Positions 1 through 9,940 of a stretch of DNA of 64,000 bases are shown one piece after another. This stretch comes from Nesterenkonia pannonica. GTDB taxonomy: Bacteria > Actinomycetota > Actinomycetes > Actinomycetales > Micrococcaceae. The DNA is taken from assembly GCF_019575955.1 (NCBI RefSeq), contig NZ_CP080575.1:1674001-1738000 (forward strand). Reading direction: 5' to 3'. The first letter of the stretch is position 1; each line of letters starts with the position of its first letter. Both the position numbers and the translations under genes were made by a program. The notes below the pieces were generated by a model that made no database searches, was not told the origin of the DNA, and saw nothing but the letters and a program-made list of their open reading frames with translations.

Positions 1-246
1 GATGGACGACAAGGCGACGTGGCAGAGGCGGCTGCGCGCACATATCGGTCTCCGCTTCCACACGTGCGGCAGCGCGAGGATGGGACCGGCGTCCCGCGCC
101 GACTCTGTGACGGACTCCGCAGGAGTGGTGCACGGCGTGGAAGGTCTGCGAGTGGCGGACCTGTCTCTGCTGCCCTCAGCTCCTCGCGGGGACCGGCGAA
201 CACTGCAGTGTTCATCGGAGAGATGATCGCGCGCGCCATGGCGTAG
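1..246 (+). CDS. mftG: Mycofactocin-associated GMC dehydrogenase MftG, C-terminal end (5' partial)
   Basis: Last ~80 residues of a GMC-family flavoprotein; the gene starts outside the window. The GMC C-terminal signature is visible: a His-containing stretch HTCGSARMG, then VHGVEGLRVADLSLLPSAP, then GPANTAVFIGEMIARAM before the TAG stop. The first two parts and the last lie in different frames, so one base is lost or gained near 183-195. In mycofactocin clusters MftG re-oxidises reduced mycofactocin and passes electrons toward respiration. It runs on the strand opposite mftF-mftC and converges on trxB. The family call rests on the motif plus the mft genes next door; another GMC oxidoreductase is the alternative. 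Confidence 0.75.
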   Translation, partial: DGRQGDVAEAAARTYRSPLPHVRQREDGTGVPRRLCDGLRRSGARRGRSASGGPVSAALSSSRGPANTAVFIGEMIARAMA

Positions 247-259
247 CCGTCCGGCTTCG

Positions 260-1247
260 TCACCCCGCGGTCTGCAGAGCCGCGTCGTCGGCCGCGTCGG
301 ACTCCGCCGCATCAGCCAGCCAGTGCTCCACGTCGATCGCAGCGGTGCAGCCTGAGCCTGCCGCCGTGATGGCCTGGCGATACGTGGGGTCCAGAACGTC
401 CCCGGCAGCGAAGACGCCGGGGAGGGAGGTCCTGGAGCTTCGACCGTCGACCCAGGCAGTGCCCGCGTCAGTGAGCCTCAGCTGGTCTCGGAACAGGGCC
501 GTGCGGGGTCGTGACCGATCGCGACGAACACTCCTGTGACGTCGAGCACGGACGCATCTCCGGTCACGGTGTCCCGGAGAATCAGGCGACTGACCTTGTC
601 TTCGCCCTGAACCTCGGTCACCTCCGCGTTCCAGAGGAAGCTGATCTTCTCATTGGCCTTCGCCCGATCCTCCATAATTTTGGAGGCTCGAAGCTCCTCA
701 CGGCGGTGCACGACCGTCACACGGGAGGCAAACTTGGTCAGGAAGAGGGCTTCCTCCATGGCGGAGTCGCCGCCGCCGACCACGGCGATGTGCTGCTCAC
801 GGAAGAAGAAGCCGTCGCAGGTGGCGCACCAGCTCACTCCGTGCCCCGAGAACTCCTTCTCCCCGGGGACGCCCAGCTCACGGTAGGCCGACCCGGTGGC
901 GAGAATGACGGCCCTCGAGTGCAGCACGGCTCCGGCGCCGGTGGTGACCTCCTTGATGGGGCGGTCCAGGATCAGTGCCGCGGCGTCCTCGTGACGGATG
1001 TCGGTGCCGAAGCGACGCGCCTGCTGCTCCATCTTCATCATGAGGTCGGGCCCCATGATTCCTTCGGGGAAGCCTGGGTAGTTCTCCACATCGGTGGTGT
1101 TCATCAGCTCACCGCCTGCGGTCACCGATCCGGCCAGCAGTATGGGCTTCAGGTTGGCTCGGGCGGCATAGACGGCAGCGGTGTACCCGCAGGGCCGGAG
1201 CCGACGATGATGAGGTCATGGACCAGGTCTGGGGTCTGTTCTGTCAC
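260..1247 (-). CDS. trxB: Thioredoxin-disulfide reductase
   Basis: NADPH- and FAD-dependent reductase that keeps thioredoxin reduced in the cytoplasm. The GTG start ([21 protein letters not shown]) opens the N-terminal FAD-binding GxGxxG; the redox-active CATC motif lies in [10 protein letters not shown], followed by the NADPH-binding [12 protein letters not shown]; the C-terminal FAD motif is [16 protein letters not shown]. Length (~328 aa) fits the family. Two one-base losses break the frame: near 1190 (GGCTAC read as GGTAC) and near 505 (a C run in GHDPRTALF). The gene sits 35 bp downstream of mftF on the same strand. No trxA is visible beside it. Confidence 0.93.
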
Positions 1248-1281
1248 GATGGGTCCTTCATGCTAGAGAGTGCTGCGTCAC

Positions 1282-2867
1282 TCACTCATGGTCACCGGCT
1301 TCGCGTCCTCGAACAGAGTTCGTTCCATCACATGGAACGTGGAGGAGGCGGCGACGGCCCTGTGCGGCCGTTGCGCAGCAGCTAACCCGGGACCGCTTGG
1401 GTCGCGTCGGCAGCAGCGCTCGGACTGAACGCGCACGCCACGCCCCGATCCACACACCCAGGCCGTAGGCGCAGTCGTCCAGCCGACGGGCCAGGGCGAA
1501 GCGGAAGGGGTCCATCCGGGGTTTCAGCCGCCCGTACTCCCATCCTGCATCTGCAAGTGCGGCCATCAGCACAAGACGGCGAGCGCGCGGAGAGATGCTC
1601 GCCGCAGCTGCGGCTGCAGGCCACCAGTGGCGAAGCGTCAGTGCCAGACCCTGGGCTGCCGCGGAGGTCAGTCCGAAGGTCGACAGCCGGAGGGCCAGCA
1701 CCGTGCGTGCGCCCAGCTCTGGCGTCGTCCTGCGCAGCCGATGGAGATTGACCGCCGTGGCGATCAGGGTGGCGGCGGATGCCGCAGGCACTGACCAGGC
1801 CCTCTGGGCTGCGAGCGCGCCCAGAACGATGCCCGCCCATGGAGACATCACAGCAGGGGCGACGAGTGCTCCGTGCCGCTGTGCCAGCAGCGCCGCTCCG
1901 GTGCCGTAGATGAACTTGCGGCCGAGCCAGGCTTCCACGCTGGAACGGTGCTGGTGCTCGACGACGGACTGCGGCTCGTAGCGGACTCGCCACCCGTCAT
2001 GGACAAGGCGCCACACGAGGTCGACATCCTCGGCCACTCGCATGTCAGCGCGGAAGCCTTCCCCGATTGCTCTGGTTCGGGCGAGCAGGCAGGTGGTCGA
2101 GAGCCAGGAGTGTGGCGAGTGCGGGCGCACTGAGGAGGCATCCGGACCATGGTCCAGTGAGGACCGGGCGTTCTCGTACCTCAGGACCCAGCTTGACTCT
2201 TTCTGCGGAAGGCCCCGAACGCGGGGAGCTGCGGCAGCGAGCTGCGGATCTGCGAAGTGTCGCAGCAGCAGGGGATGCTGCTTAGGCGCGCAGCACGACG
2301 TCTGTGTCGATGAACACAACGAATTGAGTCTGCACCTGTGCCAGCCCATGGTTTCTCGCGGCCGCGGGTCCTCCGTTCTCAGAGAGTCTCATGACCTGGG
2401 CGCCGAAGGTCCTGCAGAGAGCTGCGATCTGCGGGCTGGCGTCGCCGGAGGCGTCGTCGACGACGATGACCGAGGAGGTGGGAAGCTCCGCGGCGACGCT
2501 CTGCAGCAGCCTGCGCAGCGCCTCGGTTCTGCGAAAGCAGGGGATGACGACGGTGATGTCAGCGGTGCTCAGTGCTGGCAGGGTCTCCGGCTCGGGATCG
2601 GCCATGCCTACCCTCACCAGGTATCCGGCTACACGTTGGCTGGTCGCCCCCGTGATCGTGAGCCGCCGCCCCTTCTGAGGCAGCGTCTTTCGGTCATGGT
2701 CCGAATCTGCATGCGAGAACGCCTGTGCCGCCTGGGGGTGAGCCGCGCCACTCGGGAGGGGAGCCTCCCATGAGGATCCGTCCTGCGTCGAACACGTATG
2801 TGTGGGCGTTGAGCCGCACTGAGGCGCCGAGCGGCAGAGCCAGCCTGTCCTCTCCCGGGGTGCTCAT
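1282..2867 (-). CDS. mftF: Mycofactocin glycosyltransferase MftF
   Basis: GT2-family glycosyltransferase that adds glucose units to the mycofactocin redox core. The ATG at 2867 begins MSTPGEDRLALPLGASVRL and leads into the MftF-type FDAGRILMGGSP segment; then a GT-A fold with VTVVIPCFRR-like start, VIVVDDASGD, the DxD-like IDTDVV, HFADPQLAAAAPRVRG, and the catalytic region VAEDVDLVWRL; C-terminal hydrophobic segments follow. The start lies 3 bp past the mftE stop, so translation is probably coupled. Breaks occur near 2760, 2740 and 2282; the last is a GCCGGC-type miscall (GCTTAGGC on +). The end is uncertain: the open frame stops at 1282, but a stop at 1382 in another frame would better match the usual C-terminus. 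Confidence 0.88.
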
Positions 2868-2871
2868 ATGC

Positions 2872-3661
2872 TCACTGCTTCGTCAGTCCTCTATCATCCT
2901 GATCGCTGCTCCGCTTAAGCAGGGCGAGACAGCCGGTCTCTGCCACATTCCATGCCCGGTAGCGACGATAGACACTCTCGACGACAGAGCTGAGCAGCTC
3001 TTCTCCCTCGGCTGGATCGGCGCCTGTGGGGTCACCCAGCACACCGTTGGACGCCACTGCTTTGACCCCGCCCGCCATCAGGTCAGGCAGAATCTTCTCC
3101 AACGGCTCGATGACGCCTGGTTCTGCCTTGGACAGGTGAACGAGATCAGGCTGAATGTGCAGCATCAGTGAGGTCTCCACTCGGCCCGCGTGCGCGTCCT
3201 CTTCCGGACCGGGCAGGCCATAGCCGTTGGCGCACGGCAGCCATCCGGTCTCCTGCCCTCGTCGCGAAGGCGGGGCACCGCACGGGACAGGGACGCCACG
3301 TTCCCACCGTGACCGTTGACAATCACGAGCCTCGCCGCCCAGTCCGACACAGAGCGGCCGTATTCCAGCAGCAGAGCGCCCAGTGCTTCATGCCCGATCG
3401 AGATGGTGCCCTGAAAGTTTAAGCATGCTCCCCGCTGGCTCCGTAGGCGACCGCGGGAGCGATGAGGACGTTCTCGGAGTCGGCGCTGAGACGCTGCCCC
3501 AGCTGCTCGGCGACAGCCTGCGCGATGCGGGTGTCAGTATCGACCGGCAGGTGGGGGCCGTGCTGCTCGGTGGACCCCAGCGGCAGCAGAACAACGGGCT
3601 CGTGAATCTCCGGCCACGGCCATCGGCTGAGCTGCAGCTGGGGCCCGACGGTCTGCATCAT
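2872..3661 (-). CDS. mftE: Mycofactocin precursor peptide peptidase MftE (creatininase family)
   Basis: Metal-dependent creatinine-amidohydrolase-fold peptidase that releases the modified C-terminal dipeptide from MftA. Visible motifs: VVLLPLGSTEQHGPHLP with metal ligands Glu and His, VDTDTRIA, GASGEHA, and LVIVNGHGGN with the second His. At 3417-3424 the frame breaks at GCTTAAAC where GCCGGC (Ala-Gly in SGEHAGFQGT) is expected; a second break is near 3180. Near the 3' end another GCTTAAGC (2913-2920) may be the same artefact, in which case the true stop lies slightly upstream of 2872. Start chosen at MMQTVGPQLQLS, ~40 bp after the probable mftD stop. Confidence 0.9.
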
Positions 3662-3698
3662 TGGCTGCTGAGGGCGGCAGTCGGTCGAGGCTGCGGGG

Positions 3699-4948
3699 TT
3701 ACCCCGTCGCAGCGGCGTCGCTGGCGGCTGTTGTGCGACTCGTCGAGTTCCTGGTGTCGACCACCGGACCCGCAGTGTCACGGGGCTCCCCAGGCGGAGG
3801 AAGAATCCTTCCGGCACCACAAGGTCGTCGGGAGAGAGATCATGAATCGACGCCTTGCCCTGCCCGAGAACCGCGGCCTCCAGACCCCCGCGCATGATGT
3901 CCAGGACGTTTTCGACGCTTACTTGACCATTCGCCGCCAGACCCCAGAGGTAGGCCCGCCCGATCATCACCGCCTTAGCACCCAGTGCCACGGCCTTAGC
4001 CACATCGGAGCCGCGGCGGACACCGCCGTCGAGGAGCACTTCGATCTCGTCGCCCACGGCCTCCGCAATGCCGGGCAGCACACGGATGGTCGCCGGCGTT
4101 GTGTCAAGGTTGTTGCCCCGTGATTCGACACTGAGATCGCGGTGACGCGGCATCCACCGCACGTTTGGCGTCGTCGATGCGGGTGACGCCCTTGAGCATG
4201 AATGGTCCGTCCCACTGCTCGCGCAGCCAGGCCACATCTTCCCAGGTAGGCGGTGGAGTGCCCATCCATTCTCCATAGGCGCCGAAGAAGGTGGGCGCTT
4301 CTCCCGGGTGCCTGGAGATTCGGTGCGGTGAGGTCGGGAACGCGGCCCGATTTCAGGAAGCTGTAGAGCCATTTCGGGCGAGTGAGCGCCTGGGGCGCAA
4401 ACTTCATGGCCGTTCTGAGGTCCAAGCGCTCGGGGATCCAGGGGCTCCCCAGTCCCGCCCGTTGGAGAAGGACCAGTCCAGGGTGGCGATAATGCCTCGA
4501 GCCCCGGCCTTCTTTGCGCGGTCCATGCGCTGCAGCATCTGCTCCCGGGTGCCGCACCAGTACATCTGGAAGAGCGTGTTCTCGTTCGCCGCTGCGACGT
4601 CTTCGACCGACTTTGATGCGAAGGAGCTCAATCCGATGGCGGTGCCCCTATTGGCGGCAGCGCGCGCCACCGCGATCTCTCCTTCTGGGTGCACCGCCTG
4701 CACTCCTGTGGGGAGATCAGCACAGGCATGGAGAGCTGCATGCCCATGACTTCTGTGCTCAGTTCGCGGTGAGGCTTGTGCCCGGCCACGTGCGGCGCGA
4801 ATCCGATCTGAGCAAAGGCTTCCTTATTCTGCTCGATGGTCACGCCCTTCTCTGAACCGGCTATCAGCGCGCCGTATACGGAGGGCGGCAGGTGCTCCTT
4901 GGCCCGCTGCTCGGCGAGGGAGACTGTTTCGAACCAGTGGTTGGCCAT
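3699..4948 (-). CDS. mftD: FMN-dependent oxidase MftD (pre-mycofactocin synthase)
   Basis: Flavin enzyme of the lactate-dehydrogenase/glycolate-oxidase family; in mycofactocin synthesis it oxidatively deaminates AHDP to give the redox-active pre-mycofactocin. Motifs in order: SVYGALIAGSEKGVT, MPVLISP, AVHPEGEIAVARAAANRGT, LSSFASKS, IIATLDWSFSNGRDWG, WDGPFMLKGV, AISVSNHG.NNLD with the catalytic His, VLLDGGVRRGSDVAKA, AVMIGRAYLWGLAANGQ. The ATG (MANHWFETVSLAEQRAKEHL) has a GGAAG ribosome site. At least four one-base breaks lie between 4110 and 4730. The open frame runs into mftE; restoring one G in the GGGG at ~3789 gives a TAA at 3699, which I take as the end. Confidence 0.92.
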
Positions 4949-4981
4949 GGGGTCGCTTCCTTAGGTGACTTTGGGCTTGAA

Positions 4982-6292
4982 TTACTCGGCGGCCGCCTGG
5001 TCGGGCGCGAATCCGGCCAGCGGATTGTCATTGCATGCGGAGACAGGAGGGGCGCTCGGCGCCGGCGGCTTGGCCCCAATCGTGACGGAGACTTTGCGGT
5101 TCGTCGTAGGTAGCTCGAGCCCGCTCGTGGTCTTGGCGGTGAGGTGCGGTGCGAGTGGTCCCCAGAGGGCTTGGGGAGCTCAGCGCCGTCGCGATCGTTG
5201 AGCAGCTCCTCGCCGAAGCCGCGCACGCATTCCGGGTCCGGGCCGTCCAGGGGCAGTCCGGTGAAGAACTTCGCGGCCATACAGCCGCCCTTGCAGCTGT
5301 CGAAGAAGGAACAGGTCGAGCAGGCTCCGCCTGCCTGCGGTTCGCGCAGATCCTTGAACAGCGTCGACTCTTTCCAGACCGTTTCGAATCCGCCCTCGTC
5401 ACGTACATTCCCGCAAGGAAGTCATCGTGGATGGCGAAAGGACACGCGTAGACCTCGCCGATAGGGTCAATGAGGCAGACCACGCGTCCTGCGCCGCAGA
5501 GGTTGAGTCCAGGCAGCGATTCGCCGAAGGCAGAGAGGTGGAAGAACGAATCGCCGGTGAGAACATCCTCACCGTGGGCCAGCAGCCATTCGTAAAGCTC
5601 CTCTGCTGCTCCTTCGTCGGGTGCAGGTCGTCCCACACGTCGACGGCCCGCCCCGAGGGGCGAAGCCGTGTCAGGCGCAGCTGGGCTCCATATCGATCCG
5701 CAATCGCTTTGAACTCGTCCAACTGGGGATGTTCCATCGTGTGCAGACGACGGAGAGCTTGAAGTTCTTCATACCCGCGTTCTGCAGATTCTCCATGGCT
5801 CGAATGGCCATGTCGTACGAGCCCGCGGAGCGAATATAGTCATTCACCTCGGCGTCCGCGCCGTCCAAGGAAATCTGCACATCCACATAGTCGTTCGCCG
5901 CGAGCATCGCTGCATTCTCGGGAGTGAGCTTCACGCCATTGGTCGAGAACTTCACGCCGACGCTGTTGCTCGTGGCGTACTCGAGCAGCTCCCAGAAGTC
6001 GCTTCGGACCGTAGGCTCTCCACCACCGATGTTCACATAGAAGACCTGCATCCTCTGCAGCTCGTCGATCACGGCTTTGCACTCCTCGGTGCTGAGCTCG
6101 CGGGGTCCCTCCGCCCTGAGCTGGACAGACAATGCGTGCATGTGAGGTTGCACGCGTAGGTCAGTTCCCACGTCAGACATATGGGCGCATCCAGCCCATA
6201 TTCGAAGTGGTCCACCAGGCGCATCGGCTTCGCGCCAGCAGGAGCCCCGCGGAAGCTGAAGGTCGGGCCATGGCAACGGGCTCTGCCGTCAT
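4982..6292 (-). CDS. mftC: Mycofactocin radical SAM maturase MftC
   Basis: Radical SAM/SPASM enzyme that decarboxylates and cross-links the C-terminal Val-Tyr of precursor MftA. The core reads DAPICLTWELTYACNLTCTHC, giving the CxxxCxxC cluster motif, then NIGGGEPTVR (GGEP), KFSTNGVKL, VDVQISLDG, QLRLTRLRPSGR, LPGLNLCGAGRVVCLIDPIG and YACPFAIHDDF with SPASM cysteines; after 5280 a short Pro/Thr-rich tail ends DNPLAGFAPDQAAAE. Two starts are possible: 6292 (MTAEPVAMARPSAS, good AAAGG site, needs one frame repair) or 6224 (MRLVDHFEYGL). Several one-base breaks occur. mftB, which normally precedes it, is absent; the divergent SDR gene starts ~200 bp away. Confidence 0.93.
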
Positions 6293-6364
6293 GAGAGCTG
6301 CCTTTCGGTTGCATCGACACATTGCAGAAGTCCCACTCTGACGGAGGCCGAACAAGCACCCATC

Positions 6365-6401
6365 AGTGTGATGCATCCCACACTAATGGCACCGAGTGCC
6401 A
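6365..6401. promoter_or_regulatory. Two palindromes in the mftC/SDR divergent promoter region
   Basis: Two inverted repeats lie side by side between the divergent mftC and SDR starts: AGTGTG-N8-CACACT at 6365-6384 (centre ATGCAT) and TGGCAC-CGA-GTGCCA at 6387-6401. The position suits regulator binding to both promoters. The CAGTGT half-site resembles the one upstream of the iclR gene at 7490-7499. No footprint data; the role is inferred. Confidence 0.45.
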
Positions 6402-6497
6402 TCCGTGTGGTGCTCCTTCTGCCTCACGGAAGACACCCCTGACTGCCTCGGCCGATGGTGGCATCAGAGCATGGATGCAGAAGTGCCGATGCGAAGT

Positions 6498-7399
6498 ATG
6501 GATAAGAAAGTGGCCGTCGTGACCGGCGGCTCAAGCGGCATCGGCCGAGGCATCGCCTTAGCTTTCGCCGAAGCTAGGCATGAAGGTGATCGTGACGGGC
6601 CGGCGCCAGAGCCTGCTGGATGAGACCCGCGACCTGTTCCGCTCGAAGGGCCTCAAGGTCGAGGGCCAACGCGTGGATGTCACTGACCTTGGAAGTATGC
6701 GTGGACTGGCGGATGACGTGCAGACTCGCTACGGCAGAGTGGACGTGCTGGTCAACAATGCCGGAATCGGCCTGACCGGTCCGGTGGCAGACGCCACCGA
6801 AGATGACTGGAACTGGGTCATCGATGTCAACATTCGTGGCGTCGGCCACAGCATCCAAGCGTTCCTGCCGAAGATCCAGGAACACGGCGAGGGAGGCTGG
6901 ATCATCAACACGTCCTCGATGGGCGGACTGCTGCCCATCGTCGCTTACCTGTACTCCATGACGAAAGCCGCCATCATCGCTCTCTCTGAGGCGCTGCACA
7001 TTGAGCTGCTTGATCAGCAGATCGGCGTTTCTGCCTATCTGCCCGGACCGGTGCACAGCAACATCGCCCTCGGCACCAGCACGAGACCGTCGCACTACGG
7101 CGAGTCGGGGTATGCGCCCGCTTCAGCCGAGTTCGCAGCAAGGGCCAAGCAGCAGCCGTACATGTCTGCCGAAGAGGCTTAGTAGGCGGGTGCTCCACGG
7201 ATTACGACGTGGGGACATGTTTATTCTGACGCACCCCGAATTCAAGGCCGGAGTCGTGAAGCGCCACCGAGCGATTGAACAGTCCTTTCCCCAGGAACCG
7301 ATCCACGAAGACCGCGCAGCTGCGATTCCCTTCCTCACGGACTCCCCGTCTACTGGGAGGAGAATCGGAGTTCGCCCCTGGGCCCCTTCACCCTCGTGA
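6498..7399 (+). CDS. Short-chain dehydrogenase/reductase (NAD(P)-dependent)
   Basis: Classical Rossmann-fold SDR. It shows the cofactor motif VTGGSSGIGRG, then VDVLVNNAGIG (NNAG), IINTSSMGG with the catalytic Ser, and YLYSMTKAA giving the YxxxK pair; the C-terminal part reads RRVLHGLRRGDMFILTHPEF. Substrate is unknown. Divergence from the mycofactocin operon and linkage to iclR suggest a role in the same alcohol or ketone metabolism, but it lacks the extended N-terminus of mycofactocin-dependent SDRs. Breaks: GCTAGGC at 6573-6579 (expected Ala-Gly, GCCGGC), GCTTAGT at 7177-7183 (expected GCCGGC in EEAGRR), and one near 7350. An upstream in-frame ATG exists at 6474. The exact end is uncertain. 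Confidence 0.88.
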
Positions 7400-7453
7400 C
7401 GGACGCGCAGCTATGCGCGCCCTTGCCACGACTTTCGCGGGCCTGTTGTGATT

Positions 7454-7499
7454 TACGACACTGCGTGCCATAGTGATCGAGAGATCATACAGTGTCGTA
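7454..7499. promoter_or_regulatory. Nested palindrome upstream of iclR (candidate operator)
   Basis: A perfect 10-bp inverted repeat, TACGACACTG (7454-7463) and CAGTGTCGTA (7490-7499), encloses a smaller one, TGATC-GAGA-GATCA. It ends 17 bp before the iclR start, as expected for an autoregulated operator. An SDR terminator is less likely because no T tract follows. Confidence 0.5.
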
Positions 7500-7516
7500 T
7501 GTTAGGGGTGCCGTGA

Positions 7517-8325
7517 ATGAACGACCTTGCCGAACCGAAGCTGACTGCTGCGGGCCGAGTCCTGGCGCTGCTGGACGCCTTCACCAAAGCAGGCAATCCA
7601 CTTTCCCTCTCAGAGATAAGCCTAAGCAGGCGGGACTCACGCTGACCACCACACACCGCCTTGTGAAGGAAGTAGTGCAGTGGGGCGGGCTGGAGCTTGA
7701 CGAGTCGGGCCGCTACTACCTGAGCGGCAAGATGCTGGGACTCGCTTCCACGTCTCAGGCGATGTGCCTGCGAGAACGAGCGCTTCCGCACCTCATGGAG
7801 CTGCACTACCAGACAGGCATGAGCGTACAGCTTGCCGTTCGCGAGAAGCATGAGGTGATGTATGTGGAAGCCCTGCGCGCTCACCCGAACTACACCGGGC
7901 GGAACAAGATGGGCGGCCACTTTCAGCTCCACGTCACGGCCAGCGGACTCGTTCTGCTTGCCCACGAACGCGATGAATACGTTGAGGATTACCTGCAGCA
8001 GCCGCTGAAGCGCTACACCGAACACACTATTGCCGATCCTGGCCACCTTCGCTCTACGCTGAAAGACATCCGGCAGCAGGGGTACTTCGTGGCTCATCGC
8101 TGCGTCTCCCCGTCGGCTGGCGGGATAGCGGCACCGATTGTCGGACTCGACGGCGAGGTGCGCGCTGCAGTGGGCCTCACCTACGAAGTCGGGAAGGTCA
8201 ACCCCGCAGCGCTGGTGGATTTGGTGCGAGTCAACGCCACTCGGATCACACGGGCTCTGCGTGAAAAGCCTCAGCTGGATCCGCGAACGGTGGATTTCAA
8301 TCGTCGCCAGGCAGGGATCGCCTGA
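7517..8325 (+). CDS. IclR-family transcriptional regulator
   Basis: N-terminal winged helix-turn-helix (AAGRVLALLDAF, NPLSLSEIS, then AGLTLTTTHRLVKEVV) followed by the IclR effector-binding domain (YYLSGKMLGLAS, ERALPHLMELH, MSVQLAVREKHEVMYVE, HVTASGLVLLAH, GYFVAHRCVSPSAGGIAAPI, AAVGLTYEV). Length ~270 aa is normal. At 7620-7627 GCCTAAGC stands where GCCGGC (ISRQAGL) is expected, which breaks the DNA-binding domain in the raw sequence. The gene is in tandem with the SDR gene and preceded by a nested palindrome. The effector is unknown; a compound handled by the SDR or the mycofactocin system is an inference. Confidence 0.9.
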
Positions 8326-8343
8326 CGAGCCGGGTCCTGCGCA

Positions 8344-9876
8344 CTACCTCTCCAGATAGTCGGAGCATTTGTCGGCGGCAGGGACGTCTCGGCGGAGCAG
8401 CCACAGGCCTTCGTCATCCTCCACGACGGGCTCGAAGCCCAGCCGCTCAGCCCGATCGAAGGCCTCGTCAGGGCTCAGCGGACTGCTGCCGCCGAGCTCT
8501 TGGACCCGGTCATCGATGATCAGCCACTGAAGATCCTCCTCGGCAGTCGTGCCATTCAGCCCCGCGTAGGTGCGGTCCGTCAGATGCGGAACTGCAGTGT
8601 CGGCAGCCTCGACGCACGCGTCGTCAGGAACCATCTCCACCACGCGCTGATGAGCGAGAGCTCGCTCTCCCATGCTCCAGTTCTGGCCCGTCACGGTGTG
8701 GTGGAAGGGGAAGACCTGGGGAATGCGAGCGTGCCGACCACTGCCGCTGCACACATCGCCGCAGGGACGGCGTAGGCGACGGAGGCCCGGTATGACGTTC
8801 TTCGAGGCCCCTATAGGTATTCCCCACGGGACTGGAGGCAGCAGCTGCCGCTGGTGGACGATCCGTCGAGCCACATCCATCGCTGCCAGCAGGAAGATCG
8901 GCGCAAGGATGGCGTCGTACTGGTACACCGGCGCCCAGACGTTGAGCCGGTCGTTCCACAGCCTGGACAGCAGGACCGGCAGTCCCAGCAGCACGTAGGG
9001 ACTCAGCAGAGGAAGCATCAGAGTCGGCAGAAGGTGGAGAAGCCACAGGCCCACCTTCAGAGGATGGTCGAAGAGGGCGGCGACGGCCTGCCAAGGCTGT
9101 GTGACGATCGTGAGGAGAGCGGCCGTCGCGCCAGCTCCGAGGGCCGTGTACTCCCAGTACTGGAACTCCCCATGCGGCGCGAAGTGGGGAATGACGACTC
9201 CCACGGCGAACCACAGGCCCAGCAGGCCCAGTGCCGCTGTGGCCAGCGCACACTTCCATGCCCCTCTGATGAGAAGAACCGCAGACAGAGCGAGCAGAGT
9301 CGCCCCCATGTCCTCGCGCACCAGCAGAAGCAGAGCGCCCAGGCTCACGGCGTACGCGAAGCGGCGACGCTCCACCGCCCATATGATCCAGGCGACGAGA
9401 GGGACACCGAAGGCAATCTCGTGAAAGTCCCAGTTCACCAGTGCTTGGAACGGCCAGAACAGGAGCAGCCCTGCAGCTCCCATGAGTGCGGGTCCGTGGC
9501 TGAACCACCCACGGATCACGAGATAGACAGGAATCGCTGCCGAGACCAGCAGAAGGACCATCCCGACGTTGAGCACCCGCGGGTCGTCCCAGAGCCAGTA
9601 GAGCGGTGCGAAGAGCGCGATGATGGGGTGAAAGTGATCGCCGAGGAGATGGAAGTCCTCGCCCTTGATGGGAACGATCGGCGCATTGAAGAGCGAATAC
9701 TGCCGCACCGCCTGGTCGAAGATGCCCAGGTCGTAGCCCTTCGCCTCGAAATTCCGGAACCGCAGCAGTGAATGGGTGAGAGAGAGCGCTGCAGCTGCCG
9801 CCATGACGAGCCCAAGGTGAAGCTGATGGCGCAGAGGCAAGGGAGGCTTCTCCTTCGAGGCGAGGCTCGGGTCCAA
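8344..9876 (-). CDS. DUF2079 family polytopic membrane protein
   Basis: An unbroken reading frame of 510 residues. The signature GYDLGIFDQAVRQYS and GDHFHPIIALFAPLYWLW are typical of DUF2079 proteins, which resemble glycosyltransferase-C-type membrane enzymes. About ten hydrophobic segments fill residues 20-350, followed by a soluble C-terminal part containing VPDDACVEAADTAVPHL. Function is not known for the family. It converges on iclR with an 18-bp gap, and tRNA-Arg lies upstream on the same strand. Residues ~355-400 read less hydrophobic and charged, which may reflect compensating frameshifts there. Confidence 0.8.
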   Translation of the reverse strand: MDPSLASKEKPPLPLRHQLHLGLVMAAAAALSLTHSLLRFRNFEAKGYDLGIFDQAVRQYSLFNAPIVPIKGEDFHLLGDHFHPIIALFAPLYWLWDDPRVLNVGMVLLLVSAAIPVYLVIRGWFSHGPALMGAAGLLLFWPFQALVNWDFHEIAFGVPLVAWIIWAVERRRFAYAVSLGALLLLVREDMGATLLALSAVLLIRGAWKCALATAALGLLGLWFAVGVVIPHFAPHGEFQYWEYTALGAGATAALLTIVTQPWQAVAALFDHPLKVGLWLLHLLPTLMLPLLSPYVLLGLPVLLSRLWNDRLNVWAPVYQYDAILAPIFLLAAMDVARRIVHQRQLLPPVPWGIPIGASKNVIPGLRRLRRPCGDVCSGSGRHARIPQVFPFHHTVTGQNWSMGERALAHQRVVEMVPDDACVEAADTAVPHLTDRTYAGLNGTTAEEDLQWLIIDDRVQELGGSSPLSPDEAFDRAERLGFEPVVEDDEGLWLLRRDVPAADKCSDYLER

Positions 9877-9940
9877 GGGTTCCGGGGCATCCCGGGCCCA
9901 TCATGCGCTGGGGCCACGGCCCTCGTACGATCCAGCACTG

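Noticed and set aside
511..1266. 251-residue + frame opposite trxB
   Set aside because: No recognisable domain; opposite strand carries the full set of TrxB motifs.
3961..4010. CTTAG strings in mftD at 3975 and 3995
   Set aside because: Here GCT-AAG encodes Ala-Lys in the conserved AKAVALGAKAVMIGR, in frame and of the right length, so they are genuine.
8854..9771. 305-residue frame on + opposite the DUF2079 gene
   Set aside because: Very Gln/His/Arg-rich with no family motif; shadow of the membrane protein on the other strand.
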